Source of the DNA: Helianthus annuus
Taxonomy: Eukaryota; Streptophyta; Magnoliopsida; Asterales; Asteraceae
Assembly: GCF_002127325.2 (NCBI RefSeq)
Contig: NC_035433.2
Coordinates: forward strand, 87,599,350-87,663,349
DNA: 64,000 bases
Reading direction: 5' to 3'
In this document: one piece after another, positions 35,653-47,922 of the stretch
Position numbering within the stretch: position 1 is the stretch's first letter
Layout: each line of letters opens with the position of its first letter
Notes under the pieces: generated by a model
Database searches by the model: none
Seen by the model: only the letters and a program-made list of their open reading frames with translations
What the model was told of the DNA's origin: nothing
Made by a program: the position numbers and the translations under genes

Positions 35653-38600
35653 GTGCAGGATCTTCCAAAACTTGTATCCAGATGGATCATGGATAGTGGA
35701 GCTTCAAGACATATGACAGGGAAGACTGCGTTGCTGTATGATGTGAGAAATATCAATGGTGGTTATGTAGGTTTTGCAGGTAATCAAGGAGGAATGATTA
35801 TTGGTGAAGGAACGTTATCCAACGGGATTGTGACGTTTGAAAGAGTTAACTACATTGCTGAGCTGGAGAACAATCTGCTAAGTATCTCCCAGATCTGTGA
35901 CAGGATGTATACTACTCACTTCACTGATAAAGAATGTTGATCTTGAAACCAGGATTTGTAATCCCTGAGGAATGGATTATCATGAGGGCACCAAGAGTTA
36001 ATGATCTGTACGTGTTGGACATGAGCGTAGCTACTACAACCACGGGTCAGGCTCATTGTTTTGTGCCTAGAGCAACTGAGACAGAATCGAGATTGTGGCA
36101 CCGCAAGATGGGGCATATTCACCTAAGGAAGATGAATCACTTGGTGCACAACGATTTGGTTACAGGAGTTCATGTCAAAGGTTTTCATCTGGAAGGGGAG
36201 TGCATTAGCTGTGTCAAAGGCAAGCAGAAGAAAAAGTCAAACCCTTCAAAGCAAGTCAATTCAGTTTCGAGACCTCTGGAAAGACTTCACATGGATTTAT
36301 TCGGTCCTGTGAATGTCAAAAGTATTACTGGAGATTACTACTGTTTGGTCGTTACTGATGATTATTCCAGATTTTCGTGGGTTTCTTTCTTGAAGACGAA
36401 AGACGAAACATTTGACAGTTTGATGGCGTTGTTCAAGAAGATTGAGAATCTGTACCAAAGGCGTATCAAAAGAATCCGTAGTGACAATGGTACTGAATTC
36501 AAGAATAACAAGATGGAAGAATTTTATGATGAAAGAGGTATATTGCATGAGTTTAGTGCTCCGTACACTCCGCAGCAGAATGGAGTCGCAGAACGAAAAA
36601 AACCAGACACTAATCGAGACGGCTAGAACTATGCTTGCAGATTCAAAGTTACCGATTAATTTTTGGGCTGAAGCTGTTTCTGCCGCATGCTATACGCTCA
36701 ACAGGGTTCTCACTGTCAAGAAGTTCAACAAAACATGCTTTGAGCTAATCAATAATCGCAAACCGAATTTGAAGTATTTAGAAGCGTTCGGGTCACCCTA
36801 TACTGTTATAGAGCCTCATGGAAAGTTTGGTCCGAAGTGTATTGAGGGAATATTTGTTGGTTATGCAAATCCGATGCGACTTGTCTTCGTTCCAAGTGAG
36901 AAGCGGATTATTGAAGCTGGAAATGTTGAATGTCAAGGTTATACTATGCCGCCGCAGAATCCTGGAGATTCATGGTGTTATCATTATGACAAACTGTGGG
37001 ATTCATTTGACATGAGAGAAGAATCAGAGGAAGATGAAGATTTCTTTGATGAGTTGGATATTTTGCGCGAATACGAGTCACAGCAAAGGTTCCCAGCTGA
37101 GTATTCTAGAAGACCTCGGGAAACTTCAAATGACGATGAAGCAGGTCCTAGTAATGCCGGTGAACACGATGATGTCCAACAGAATGAAGTTGCTCAAGAT
37201 AATCAGTCGGATCAGAATGACAATCAAGAAGCTGAAAACATGGCAGTATTTGATCATGGTGATCAGATTCTGAGGGGGAGCAGATTCAGATTTCAAGACA
37301 AACAAACCAAGTTGGTGAACAAGATGCAGATCAGAATGTTACCAATCTGGAGGGCAATGTAGATGTTCCAAGCGAAGTGATGCCACGAACTCTTTCATAC
37401 CATCCAGAGGAGTTGATCATAGGAGAATTGCAAACAGGCGTTCGCACGAGACGTCAAATTGACCAGGGCTTTACATGTTTTTATTCTACAGTAGCACCTT
37501 TACAAACTGAATTTTCATTAAGTTGTTTCGCAGATTGAACCGTGGACTTACAAAGAGGCGCTTACTGAAGACTCTTGGGTCATTGCGATGCAAGAAGAGT
37601 TGAGTCAGTTTGAAAAGTTGGGAGTATAGAAGCTAGTTGATTTGCCGGATGGTCATAGAAAAATCAATACGAAATGGGTATTTAAGTGTAAGAGAGACGA
37701 CAGAGGAGTTGTTGTACGAAACAAGGCTCGACTCGTTGTTTAGGGCTTTAGTCAACAGGAGGGGATTGATTTTACAAAAGTCTATGCTCCTGTGGCACGA
37801 CTAGAGGCAATCAGAATTTTCCTAGCATTTGCGTCTTGGAAGAACTTCAAAGTATATCAGTTGGATGTAAAATTGGCGTTTCTTTATGGGAAGGTCAAAG
37901 AGGAGGTTTATGTCGGACAGCCGCCGGGCTTCACCGATCCAATCCACAAAAACAAGGTCTACTTATTGGACAAAGCTCTGTATGGTTTACACCAGGCCCC
38001 GAGAGCTTGGTACGAGACTTTGTCTCAACACCTACTAGCCAACAAGTTCATTCGTGGAAAAGTGGATGCCACTCTCTTCACTAAAGAGGTCGACGGTCAT
38101 CTTCTGATAGTTCGGATTTATGTGGATGATATAATCTTTGGGTCAACAAATGAGAATCTATGCAAAGATTTTTAATCAGTGATGAAGCAAAAATTCGAAA
38201 TGCCATCAATGGGGGAAATGAAATTCTTTTTGGGTCTACAAGTTGAACAACTACCTGAGGGAATTTTCATTCACCAGACGAAGTACGTTCGTGATATTCT
38301 AGAGAAATTTGGGATGTCAAGTTCTACTCCAGCTGCTACCCCACTTGCAACAAATCATGGGATTCACCCAGATCTCACCGGAGACAGGGCTGATGAAACG
38401 TTTTATCGATCCATGATAGGTTCTTTGATGTATCTAACTGCTTCACGTCCTGATATCATGTACCCAACGTGCCTCGCAGCAAGATATCAATCTAACCCGA
38501 GAGCTTCGCATATGATTTGATGTAGACTAGAAAATGGGATATGAAATCGGACCTGTTGATTCACGCATAATACCAGGAACAATTCTTCCAAAATTCGTTG

Positions 38601-39583
38601 ATTCTCGTAGAATACCGAAAATTGGGGGTTTCACACTCAAAACACACACAAGTGAATTGGGAGAAAAAAATGACTTTTCATAAACTTCAAAACTGATTAT
38701 CTTCCTCCCATTACATCCATATAAATAACAACGTAAATTCAAAACGGGCCTCAAAACACACTTGGGCCAAAAGATAGAACCAAATAAAAGTCACGATCGT
38801 TTCGCCTGGTCGCACGCCCAAAACGGACACCTGTAGCCCAAGTTAGAGCCATTTTAGTGAAGCCCCTTTTGTCACGCGATCTTGGGCCTCTAAATACAAG
38901 ATGGCCCGTTCCTCAACACTTGGGCCTGCATCATGATTATTGTGAAGAGGATATTACGCTACCTGAAAGGAACTCCTTCATTGGGGTTGTGGTATCCTAG
39001 AAAAGGCGACTTTACGCTCGAAGGGTATTCCGATTCAGATTTCGAATGCTGCAAAATCAATTCAAAATCAACAACTGCAGGATGCCAGTTCTTTGGACCT
39101 AGATTGGTTACCTGGCAGTGTAAGAAACAAACGTCTGTGGCGCTATCTACATGTGAAGCGGAGTACGTGTCTGCTAGCAGTTGCTGCTCTCAGATCCTGT
39201 GGATACAGCAACAGATGCGTGACTATGGTTTGCAGTTTCTTAACACACCTCTTTTTGTTGATAATGAGGCCGCTATAAATATAACAAAGAATCCAGTACA
39301 TCACGCTAAAACTAAACACATAGAAATTCGTCATCACTTTATTCGCGATTGTTTCGAGAAAAAGTTGATACGAATAGAGAAAATCCACACTGACGAACAG
39401 AAAGCTGATTTACATACCAAAGCTTTTGATAAAAATCGGTTTAAATATTTGTTAAAACTAAATGGTATGAAGCTTCTTTCGGTGTCGGATGGAATTGTGG
39501 GCGTTGATGAGAGTACTGTTGCGGATGAAGACGAGAAACAATCTGCAATGGTTTGTCGATTTTTTACTTGTTTTGGTATTTAG
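35653..39583 (+). pseudogene. pol of copia element I: protease, integrase, reverse transcriptase, RNase H, broken
   Basis: Protease WIMDSGASRHMTG is at about 35683. Integrase zinc residues (LWHRKMGHIHLRKM ... CISCVKGK) start at about 36090, with the core MDLFGPV, SDNGTEF and PQQNGVAERK following. An A-run near 36595 adds a frameshift. RT has QLDVKLAFLYG and IYVDD, with premature stops at 37627, 37741 and 38173. RNase H is seen as LSTCEAEY and ADLHTKAF, ending at TAG 39581-39583. A solo LTR of 416 bp splits the frame at 38518-38933. Order PR-IN-RT-RH is copia-type. Not translatable as one protein. Confidence 0.88.
38518..38933. mobile_element. 416-bp solo LTR inserted in copia pol
   Basis: It begins TGATGTAGAC, ends GGCCTGCATCA (TG...CA) and is flanked by the 5-bp target duplication TGATT (38513-38517 and 38934-38938). 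On both sides the copia pol frame resumes (ASHMI / IVKRILRYLKGT). There is no coding capacity. TATAAATAA-like sequence lies near 38720. It is the size of a small copia or TRIM LTR. Confidence 0.88.
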
Positions 39584-41186
39584 GGGGAGTAGATAGATGT
39601 AAATAGTATATTTTCAGAAAATACAAAACAGTAAAAAATGCAAAAATACAAAAACAATATAAAATCTGAAAAAGGGCTTGTGTAAAAAGGGAAAATGATA
39701 AAACATCGGCTAGACAATTACAGTATGCTAAAGAATTGTAAAGTTTAAATGAGTTAAACAGTCTCACTAATGATGTGTTGATAGGTTTTCGCACATTTAG
39801 TAGATTTATTCGGGATATAAACCTAAAATTTCAAACTTGTGAAATTCGTAGGGAACACTACTTGGATATATAGGTAACCCCTGAAATCTCGTTTGAAAGG
39901 TCCCATATTCTGAGATACTAGGTCTTTATACTCAGTGATATCTGGGGTATTATTCCGGGACTTCTGCTGAATGGAAGTTCTGACCTAGTCCCCGAATAAT
40001 ACTTTCCGCAAAATGCTTGAAACATAGCATCGCCCTCAGCAAGCTGATGAAACAATAAAATTGATAGTCACTGCTGTTGTAACTAAAAGATCCTCTAAAG
40101 GGGGCACACCGAAAAGTCGAAGCCGTCATCTCTCTGCGTATACGGAAGTATCGACCTGAGCTTTCACGGCCCTCGCATTTAACCCCTTACAGATATCATC
40201 TGTGGTATACTCACCTGTAAGACTAAATATCTGGGATTCTGGATACGGGAGTATATTCAAGAGGTGGGACACATGAATGAGCTAAGTTCATAAGACATCT
40301 AAATAGTATCCTGAGTAAATTGAAATGTGTGTGAAAATTTAAGATGGATCAGTATATCGACAATCGAGGTGAATTGTTTGAGTCTGAATATGTAATGAAG
40401 CTTAACGGTACTTGTAATTTGTCTGAAAAGCTGATATGATTCCCTGACACGCTCACCAAAAATAAGTTTGTAAATAGTTTCCTTTGTTTAATTTCTGCAA
40501 TTTAAAGTTTCTGTATTTCATTTCTTAGTTTAAGAACACTTTATTAAAAAAAAATTATTTCTGCTTTATTTTCCGACAAACCAAAGTGGAGAGTTGATTG
40601 TTGGATTCTCAGAAGTTTGAAGCAGATGCAGGAAAAGTTCTGAGCTGTAGAATGAGGAGAGCTTATCATGCTGAAGTTTAAATTGTTGAAAAGTCAAAAA
40701 CAAGTTCATTAATTTGATGCTTGTTACATATTTCAGAAAAAGTTTGAAAATGTTTTACAAAATCAGTCTGTTTTTGTCAAAATGATCAATCAAGGTCATT
40801 AAGTTGAACTTGGTAGATTAATTGAGTAATCAGGGTCATTAACTTGGACCTGAATACTTGAGTGGATTTCTAGTACTGATAGATTGTGTGATTTTGTGAA
40901 AAGATAGTTTGTAATGATTGATGTTTGAGACACAGGTTTTGAACTTCATCATTCCCACGGAAGCTAATTGTCAAAGCTTGAACCAGATTAAGACCTCAGA
41001 TTCCAGCATATTGAAAGGGGGAGTCTGTGAAAGGGGGAGTCTGGATCAACGGTCAAAGGGAAGTCTGAAGATGAAGCTAGGACAAGATTCTGAACCTGTG
41101 AAGATAGAGTTGTTTATGATGAAAAGACAGAGTTGGAGAAAAGACCAAGACTGAAGACTCGGAGTTGAAGACTTCGTCAACATCCA
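39584..41186 (+). other. Non-coding 3' region of copia element I
   Basis: About 1.6 kb between pol stop and polypurine tract. SIRE relatives can carry an envelope-like ORF here, but no open frame above 80 codons and no signal or membrane segment is seen. AAAGGGGGAGTCTG occurs twice at about 41015-41045, AAAGGGAAGTCTG once more, and GGGGGAGT right after the pol stop. Confidence 0.6.
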
Positions 41187-41196
41187 AGGGGGAGTC
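41187..41196 (+). other. Polypurine tract of copia element I
   Basis: AAGGGGGAGTC abuts the 3' LTR. Extra copies of the same string lie upstream. Confidence 0.85.
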
Positions 41197-41678
41197 TGTT
41201 GGTGCATAAAATGTCTGTTAACTACGGTTGAATTAAGTCTTAGGTCAAGATAGGTTAGATTGGAGCTTGAAAGTCAAATTAGGGTTTAACTTGATAATTT
41301 CGCTTATATGTACATCTAGGTTAGGGATTTCGCTTATAGGTCATAGGAGATTTCGCTTATAGGTCATAGGAGATTTCGCTCTTAGGTCATCAGGGGGTTT
41401 CGCTGATATGGATCATATGGGGTTTCGCTCATAGGACATGCCATATGAGCGAAATCAGATGGACTATATATACCCTGATGTGTGACTTCATTTGTAACTT
41501 GGAGCGAAATCTGGTCATGCTTGTGGTAACGAAACTCTGTCAAAATCAATTCAGAAAGCATCCATATAGAAGGAATTAAAGAGGAAAAGCTGTGTTACTT
41601 TGTGTACATTGATTCCGCCTTTATACGCAAAGATGAACTACCTTAACTGACTTTTCAGGGTCGCAAACCGGTCCAACA
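41197..41678 (+). repeat. 3' LTR of copia element I
   Basis: 482 bp, about 10 differences from the 5' LTR, followed by target duplicate AGAAT. Confidence 0.95.
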
Positions 41679-41683
41679 AGAAT

Positions 41684-41960
41684 GTAATATTCTTTTTTTT
41701 TATATTGCTTAATAACTTTCAACTCTAATAATTATATTGGGATAACAATGTACAAGAAATTATTATGAAAAGATTAAAATCCCAAATGATGTCTTTTATA
41801 TAATGTCTTGAAATTTATAACTTCTGCTAATTGTTGTGTGCATATACCATATACATGTCTATTGACATTTAATGATTTACAAACTATTAAGATCATAATA
41901 CACCAGACTCATCAAGTGTAAGGATCAAAAGAAATCATCAAGACTACAATGATCAAGACT
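41684..41960. other. Non-coding intergenic DNA
   Basis: AT-rich flank of the copia insertion. Nothing recognised. Confidence 0.4.
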
Positions 41961-42182
41961 TGAGAAATGAATTGCAACAATTTATCTAGTGCAACAATTA
42001 GCAATTACAACAATCGTCAAGTGCAACAAAAGTGAAAAACCAAAGCAACATGCGATGAAGACTTAAAGACTAAAAAGTTCAAGAATAAAGATCATTTACA
42101 AAGATTGTTGCTTTGGTTTTTCACCTTTGTTGCACTAATTGATAATTGTTGCACTAGATAAATTGTTGCAATTTATTTCTCA
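41961..42182. repeat. Long inverted repeat / hairpin locus
   Basis: Arm 1 (41961-42050) and arm 2 (42106-42182) are inverted complements apart from a few mismatches and a gap of about 13 nt. Both carry TTGCAACAATTTATCTAGTG and GGTTTTTCAC or their complements. The loop is about 55 nt. A string AAGTTCAAGAATAAAGATC in the loop is repeated directly after arm 2 (about 42184-42205). A transcript would fold into a long hairpin. Confidence 0.85.
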
Positions 42183-43565
42183 AAGTTCAAGAATAAAAGA
42201 TCATTTACAAAGATCAAAGCATGATGCATCAAGGAATTGATTAGGGATTTGAGATAAATCAATTAAACGTTAATTAAAATATTGCAAATTAATTTTTCTT
42301 TAAATACTTACTAGATAAGTCTCAGTTGAACTAAACAAGATGATAATCAATATGAGAGACTTTGAATTTTGAAAATGGAAGAGTCTAGTTGGTTTCTTTT
42401 GATTTGTGGTATGTAATTATGGTGGGAGACAAAGAGTTTCCATAAATGGAAAGAAAGCAATATGTTTCACCAAGCTACCACCATGCTTTGAAAACTAAAC
42501 ATCTAATTTGATAGATGTAAAGGGTTGTTTTAAAAAAAGAGGTATAGGTGTGAAAAAGAAGTTGGGAACAGATTGTAATCGTTACACAACGTTCCAAATT
42601 CAAAATAATAGACAAAAACTAAGCCATCGACGATCGATACATCAACCGTAGGATCGACCTTAGATGTGTAAGTTTGCTTTTTCTTGTTTGTTGGGTCTTA
42701 CCTATAGATACATGTTTTCTATAACCTTTTTCACTTACCCTTTTTACTCACAATACCTTTAAACACACATCTAATCAATGTTTCTCTAGTTCCCTTGAGA
42801 TTTACACATCTAACCAAGGAGGGATTGAAGATCAAAGATTAAGAGAAAAAAAGAAGAAGTTGTGTTTCAACTTATATATTCAAATCTTGTATTAATGTGG
42901 TTATGACTAGTGTGTTGAGTGATACATTTGTAAGGGGTCTCACCATGGGTTGGTGATTTTTGTAAAACACTACTAGGAAGATAGTGGTAGGAAAATGTTC
43001 ACCATCGTAATAGAGTGGTGTTCAAGGAACTTGAAGCTAGTTACTTGGTGTAGCTAGTGAAGAAGGGGATCACTACCTTGGACTAGTGAAGAAACGTAAA
43101 GACTCACTATAGTGATAGTAGGTTATAGAAGGCGACCACTAGCTTTGATTAGTGAAGGAGTTTGTAATGGTAACCTCTTCCATCTAAGAGAAGGATTTTA
43201 ATGGAGAAACTCTAGACTGGAGAATCAAGGAGAGGACGCAGGGTGGATTAATTAACATCCATTTAAACCTTATAAATTAGTTTTGTCTTTCTAACCCGTA
43301 ACTCTTTACATTCATTATCTATTTGTATTTTATGGTTTCATACAATTTTAAACCAATCAAATTAGTGGTTAATTGAAGAAAAATTAAAAAAAAAAAAAAC
43401 TATTCACCATCCCCTTTAGTTTTCTACAAATTATATATTATATATTAGGGTTGAGTTATATTACAAAGGACTTTAAAAATAAGAAGTATAAGAAGCCACG
43501 ATAGAGTGACGGATTAGGATCAAATATAAAGGATAACATAAATAAGAAGGGTAAGAAGGATTGTA
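42183..43565. other. Non-coding DNA, possible old copia LTR remnant
   Basis: No ORF of note. The stretch 42960-43270 has repeated TAGTGAAG phrases and a GAGAGGACGCAGGGTGG string followed by CCTTATAAATTAG, loosely like the end of a Tork/Angela-type copia LTR. No matching ends or target duplication were found. Confidence 0.3.
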
Positions 43566-46340
43566 TGTCACACCCCAACCGATGGCGGAATCATCGGGGT
43601 ATGGCACTGAGCGAAACAGATTGTCCAGAAGTTTCCACAACAACTATCATTACTATTTAGTTTAAATAATACGTCCCATACCGTATCCCAAATAATAAAA
43701 CAAGTTATTACAGATAAGCATCTAGTCAAATATACTGTTCCGACAACTCAGATTTAAATAAAAATTATAAATATTGTTCAAATGCCTCTAGAGACTCGAT
43801 CTGCAAGATCTACAGACAACTATGCTCTAGACGCTTATTACTAGCTCGCCTTCCTAGCAGATAAGCATCCTAATTGCCTGTCACATACGTTAAAATAAAG
43901 TCAATACATGAAATGTAAAGGTGAGCATACAAGTTTGATAATAGCATATAGAGTTCGAAATAGTTTACGCATAACCAGCACGTACACAGAGGAAAACGAA
44001 GCATGTTAATTATCGACATGGATCTATCGATACGAGTGACTGCGGGTTGACTGTCCGAGACAGTTCACAATACATGATTACCACCGTAATCCATGTAAGT
44101 AATTGTCCTTAACAACCCCCGTGTGAACGGGTGCTGAGTCCAAACTATAGTACTGCGTCGTTAAGGCAGGTAGACAGCATTCCACTGTAAACATAGCAAC
44201 AAGCATTCATTTAGTCACGTAATACATGCAGAATGGTTAGCGTTTAAATAATTGAGTAGTGTGTTCGATTGTGATTTATATAAGTAACGTATTTAACACC
44301 CCAAAGTGCTAAAGCAAAAAGGGTTCGAGTATACTCACAGCGATTGATTGATGGATTGAAGGGAGCGCTTGAGAGTAGGGTTAGCCTGAATAGTTCGATA
44401 GCATAATGATGAGTAGCGCGTAAAATGGAAACAAGTGATGATGGGTCGAACAGCCTGGTCGACCGAACGGTAGGTTCGATCGAATGGGTTATTCGTTCGG
44501 TTAGGCAGTCCGTTCGGACAGCCTGTTCGATCGGCCGGTAGGCTCGATCAGTTGGACTGCTCGAGTGGATTGTTTCTTCCTTTGAGTAGGATGTGTTTGT
44601 GTATGATGGCTTGTCCTTTTGAAGTTTTCGTTGTAGTATTTGAGAACATTGAAGTGTTCTTACCTTTCAGGTCGATCGATCGAACAGCCTGTTCGATCGG
44701 CCGGCCTAACCGATCAGTTAGACACTTCAGTAGCAAGTCCTCAGCAGGATGTCACCTGATCGAACAGCATGTTCAATCGAGTGGCAACCCAATACATCGA
44801 ACGAGTTGAAAAATCGATTAAGTGTTGAAGCATAGTATCTCATGATCCGATGAGTAATGTTATCGAACAGCTCGTTCGATCGAGCATCACTTCGTTCAAT
44901 ACTATACATCATGAAATTGTCAAAGTGTGGGGCCATGTGCTAGCCGATCGGCGGACATGTCCGATCGGTTGGGCTGTTCGTTTGAACACCCTGTTCGATC
45001 GGTCAGCATTCTGACCTGTCGGCCTGTTCGTCTAACACTTGGCTGTTCTGATTGGTTGACGTTATATCGAGGTATTTTGACAATGGGATGAACCATGGGA
45101 CCTTCGTTCTTACTTGTTTCCCCTGCTCGGACAGGAATCACCCAAGTGTGGCCGGTGAACGGTTCGGAACGGCAGTTTAACGTTTAACCCGGAATCGGTG
45201 AACCTCGTAGATAGAATCCGAATCTTGAACCACACAACCATTAGAATGATTAGTGAGTTGGCTCAAGCTCCGTTTCTACCGGTTTGAAGGCATTGAGTGT
45301 AAAAGAGTTGAAAGAAAGTTGGAAATCATTCTTTCAATCCTTCATACCATGTAAATGTTTAGATCTGTGATAGATCTTAGTGTTTTTATGTGGAAATCGG
45401 CTAGATCCAAGTGATTCTTGGTGGATTGAGGCCAAAACATGAAGTTCTTGAAGAACACCATGATGACATCATCCTAGAATGCTTAGATCTTGAAGATTTC
45501 ACGGTTAGAAATCAAGATTTGAAAGATAGGAAGGTGTAGGAGTGTGTATTGATCAAGAAAGTACAAGATTTAGGATGAAAACTTACCGAAATCGGAAGAA
45601 ATGTGAGAAAAGAAGGGGAGCACGAGCTGGTCGGTTAGAGGGTTTCCAAAAGTGGAAAGAATGACAATGACATGCCTATTTATAGGCTTCCAAAGGGGGA
45701 AAGGGCTGGCCGATCGGCCAGGCACCCCGATCGGACAGCCTGCTCGATCGGACAGTCCGTCCGATCAGCTGGGCTGTTCGATCGGCTAGAAGCCTGATCG
45801 ATCAACAGCCTGCTTTGAGTGTTCGGTGCGACAATTTTTGATATTTCGATTTCGATTGAAGACGATATGAATACGATAGAGTTTCCTATTCAAATTACTT
45901 TTAATCCCAACCACTATATCTACATACAAGCATCTACATTCCATATTCGATTTCGATTTCGATTGAGTTCGATTGAGTTTCGAGTTTCGATTCGATTGAT
46001 CACCACACATAGCATAAAGTAAACACGCACAGGTAACACATAAGGCACACACACGTAATATAACACCAAATTCGCATAATTCGAGTTTTGAGTTTGATTG
46101 ATGGTTCGATTAGCTTGATTATTGATTGATTAACTTTATCGCATTGTTACTTCCTACTATTCACAGTCGCAAAGCGTTTCGCGTCGATTAAACATTCGAT
46201 TACTTCGATTCATTTTGATTAACAACACTTACTCCACATAATACACTTAAAACCTAAAATAGACTATTTACAGTCAAAGAAGTCAAACTTGACTTGGACT
46301 TTGACTTTGACTTTGACATTCGAAAACACGGGGTGTTACA
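43566..46340 (-). repeat. 3' LTR of gypsy element D
   Basis: 2775 bp in minus orientation. In element direction it starts TGTAACACCCCG and ends GGTTGGGGTGTGACA. Left flank TTGTA (43561-43565) is the presumed target duplicate, whose partner is not found. TATA CCTATAAATAGG at 45675-45686. GTTCGATCGG-type repeats crowd both sides of the promoter (about 44450-45030 and 45705-45800). Confidence 0.9.
43878..44338 (-). other. Candidate LTR intron, element D
   Basis: Donor GCT|GTGAGTATACTCG at 44338 and acceptor GTATGTGACAG|GCAATTAGG at 43878, 461 nt. Confidence 0.5.
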
Positions 46341-46357
46341 GCCTCCCCTTGTTTAGG
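46341..46357 (-). other. Polypurine tract of element D
   Basis: CCTAAACAAGGGGAGGC on the minus strand borders the LTR. GGGACGAAATTCC lies just upstream of it in element direction, as in element F. Confidence 0.75.
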
Positions 46358-46443
46358 GAATTTCGTCCCAAAATTAGGCTGAAAGCTGCACATCACCGTG
46401 AATGATTTTACCAATTTCTCGCTTCTGATCTTTATTTAAACAA

Positions 46444-47874
46444 CTACGGGTACTTAGCCTTTATGTCGCTTTCGAGTTCCCAAGTAAACTCTGCGCCTCG
46501 TTTGCCTTCCCATCGGACTTTCACGATAGGGATGCGCGAGCGTCTGAGTTGCTTGGTTTGGCGATCCATGATTTCGAAAGCCTTTTCCACGAAGTGTAGC
46601 GTTTCGTTGACTTGAAGGTCGTCGAGAGGTACAATCAGATCATGATCAGCTAGGCATTTTCGGAGGTTTGACACATGGAAAGTCGGGTGGACGTTACTAA
46701 GCTCCTCCGGTAGTTCGAGTCTGTAGGCGACTTTGCCGATCCTTTCCAGAATCTTAAAAGGTCCAACATATCGAGGCGCTAGTTTCCCTTTCTTGCCGAA
46801 TCTGACCACACCCTTCCAAGGTGATACCTTTAGGAGTACGTAGTCGCCAACGTCAAATTCAAGGGGCTTGCGTCTTCTATCGGTGTAACTTTTCTGTCTA
46901 TCCCTGGCTTTCGACAAGTTGTCTCGAATCTGGAGGATTTTGTCAGTCGTTTCTTGCAGTAACTCGGGACCGGTTAATTGCGAGTGACCGATCTCGTGCC
47001 ACACAATAGGCAATCGACATCTTCTTCCATATAAGGCCTCGAATGGTGCCATTTGTATGCTGGCATGATAGCTGTTGTTGTACGAGAATTCGACTAACGG
47101 TAGGTATTTGTTCCAACTACCACCGAAGTCTATGACACACGCGCGGAGCATGTCTTCAAGAGTACGGATCGTTCTTTCAGTCCGTCCGTCAGTTTGAGGG
47201 TGGAATGCGGTACTTAGGTTAAGCGTCGTACCAAGAGCTGCTTGAAACGTTTCCCACAATCGCGAAGTAAACCGAGCGTCACGGTCTGAAATGATGTCAC
47301 GAGGCGTATCATGATTACAAATGATCTCGTCGGTGTAGATTCGGGCTAGTCGTTCGACCTTGTAGTCTTCCCGTATTGGCAAAAAGTGGGCTGATTTGGT
47401 CAGGCGATCAACTATGACCCAAATGCTGTCGTGACCTGATGGCGTGGGCGGGAGTTTGGTTATGAAATCCATAGCTATACTTTCCCATTTCCATATAGGG
47501 ATTGGAGGTTGTTCGAGTAAGCCAGAAGGTCGTTGATGTTCAGCCTTAACTCTCGCACAAGTCAGGCAACTTCCAACATAAAGAGCGATATCCCGTTTCA
47601 TGCCCGGCCACCAGTACTTGTAGCGAAGATCCTGGTACATTTTATCAGTACCGGGATGAATAGAATATCGGGATTTGTGGGCTTCGTCCATTATAATCTT
47701 TCGCAAGTCGGTCCGCTTAGGAATCCAAATTCAGTGCAGATAATAGAAAATCCCATTTGCTTTGCTTACAAGCTGAGCTCCATCGTGATAAATCCTCTCT
47801 TTCTTCAAGGTGCGTTCATTAAAACAAGCATGCTGGGCTTCGCGGATGAGGGTTTCGAGATCATGCTGGGCTTG
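46444..47874 (-). pseudogene. Integrase and chromodomain-like end of pol, element D
   Basis: An open frame of 420 codons (46444-47706) encodes the HHCC region (HKSRYSIHPG ... CLTCARVKAEH), core residues in [15 protein letters not shown] and ERTIRTLEDM, and the tail FTWELESDIKAKYP. Upstream, codons for the RNase H/integrase linker are recognisable to 47874 (QAQHDLETL), but a TGA replaces a codon before IWIPKR near 47733. RT, protease and gag are absent. The catalytic triad is present but the gene is 5'-truncated. Confidence 0.85.
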
Positions 47875-47922
47875 GATAAGCATCTAAGTTGTCGGAACAG
47901 TATATTTGACTAGATGCTTATC
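47875..47922. repeat. Hairpin at the D/E head-to-head junction
   Basis: GATAAGCATCTA (47875-47886) and TAGATGCTTATC (47911-47922) are perfect inverted complements. The left arm is a 12-bp piece of minus-orientation LTR, the right arm the plus-orientation LTR. This places an LTR fold-back exactly at the orientation switch. Confidence 0.85.

Larger units (their letters stand above)
30791..41678 (+). mobile_element. Copia element 'I' (SIRE/Maximus-like), degraded
   Basis: 10,888 bp in plus orientation with target duplication AGAAT at 30786-30790 and 41679-41683. LTRs of 482 bp begin TGTTGG and end CCAACA. It has an extended gag with a long Lys/Glu coiled-coil region, PR-IN-RT-RH order (copia type) and about 1.6 kb of non-coding DNA between pol and the 3' LTR, which suits the SIRE group. 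LTRs differ at about 10 of 482 positions, making it the oldest complete element here. Several stops and frameshifts make it non-autonomous. A separate solo LTR sits in pol. Confidence 0.93.
43566..47874 (-). mobile_element. Gypsy element 'D', truncated (3' LTR plus integrase)
   Basis: Only the 3' LTR, polypurine tract and about 1.4 kb of pol remain. It ends abruptly at 47874, where a head-to-head junction with element E begins. The LTR end is nearly identical to the LTR fragment of E (one or two differences in about 183 bp), so D and E are copies of one family. Confidence 0.88.

Noticed and set aside
39584..41186. Possible envelope-like gene after copia pol
   Set aside because: SIRE relatives can have one, but no long frame, signal peptide or membrane segment is visible here.
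42960..43270. Copia LTR remnant with firm boundaries
   Set aside because: Only loose resemblance to Tork/Angela LTR phrases. No TG/CA ends or target duplication found, so it is kept as a low-confidence note.
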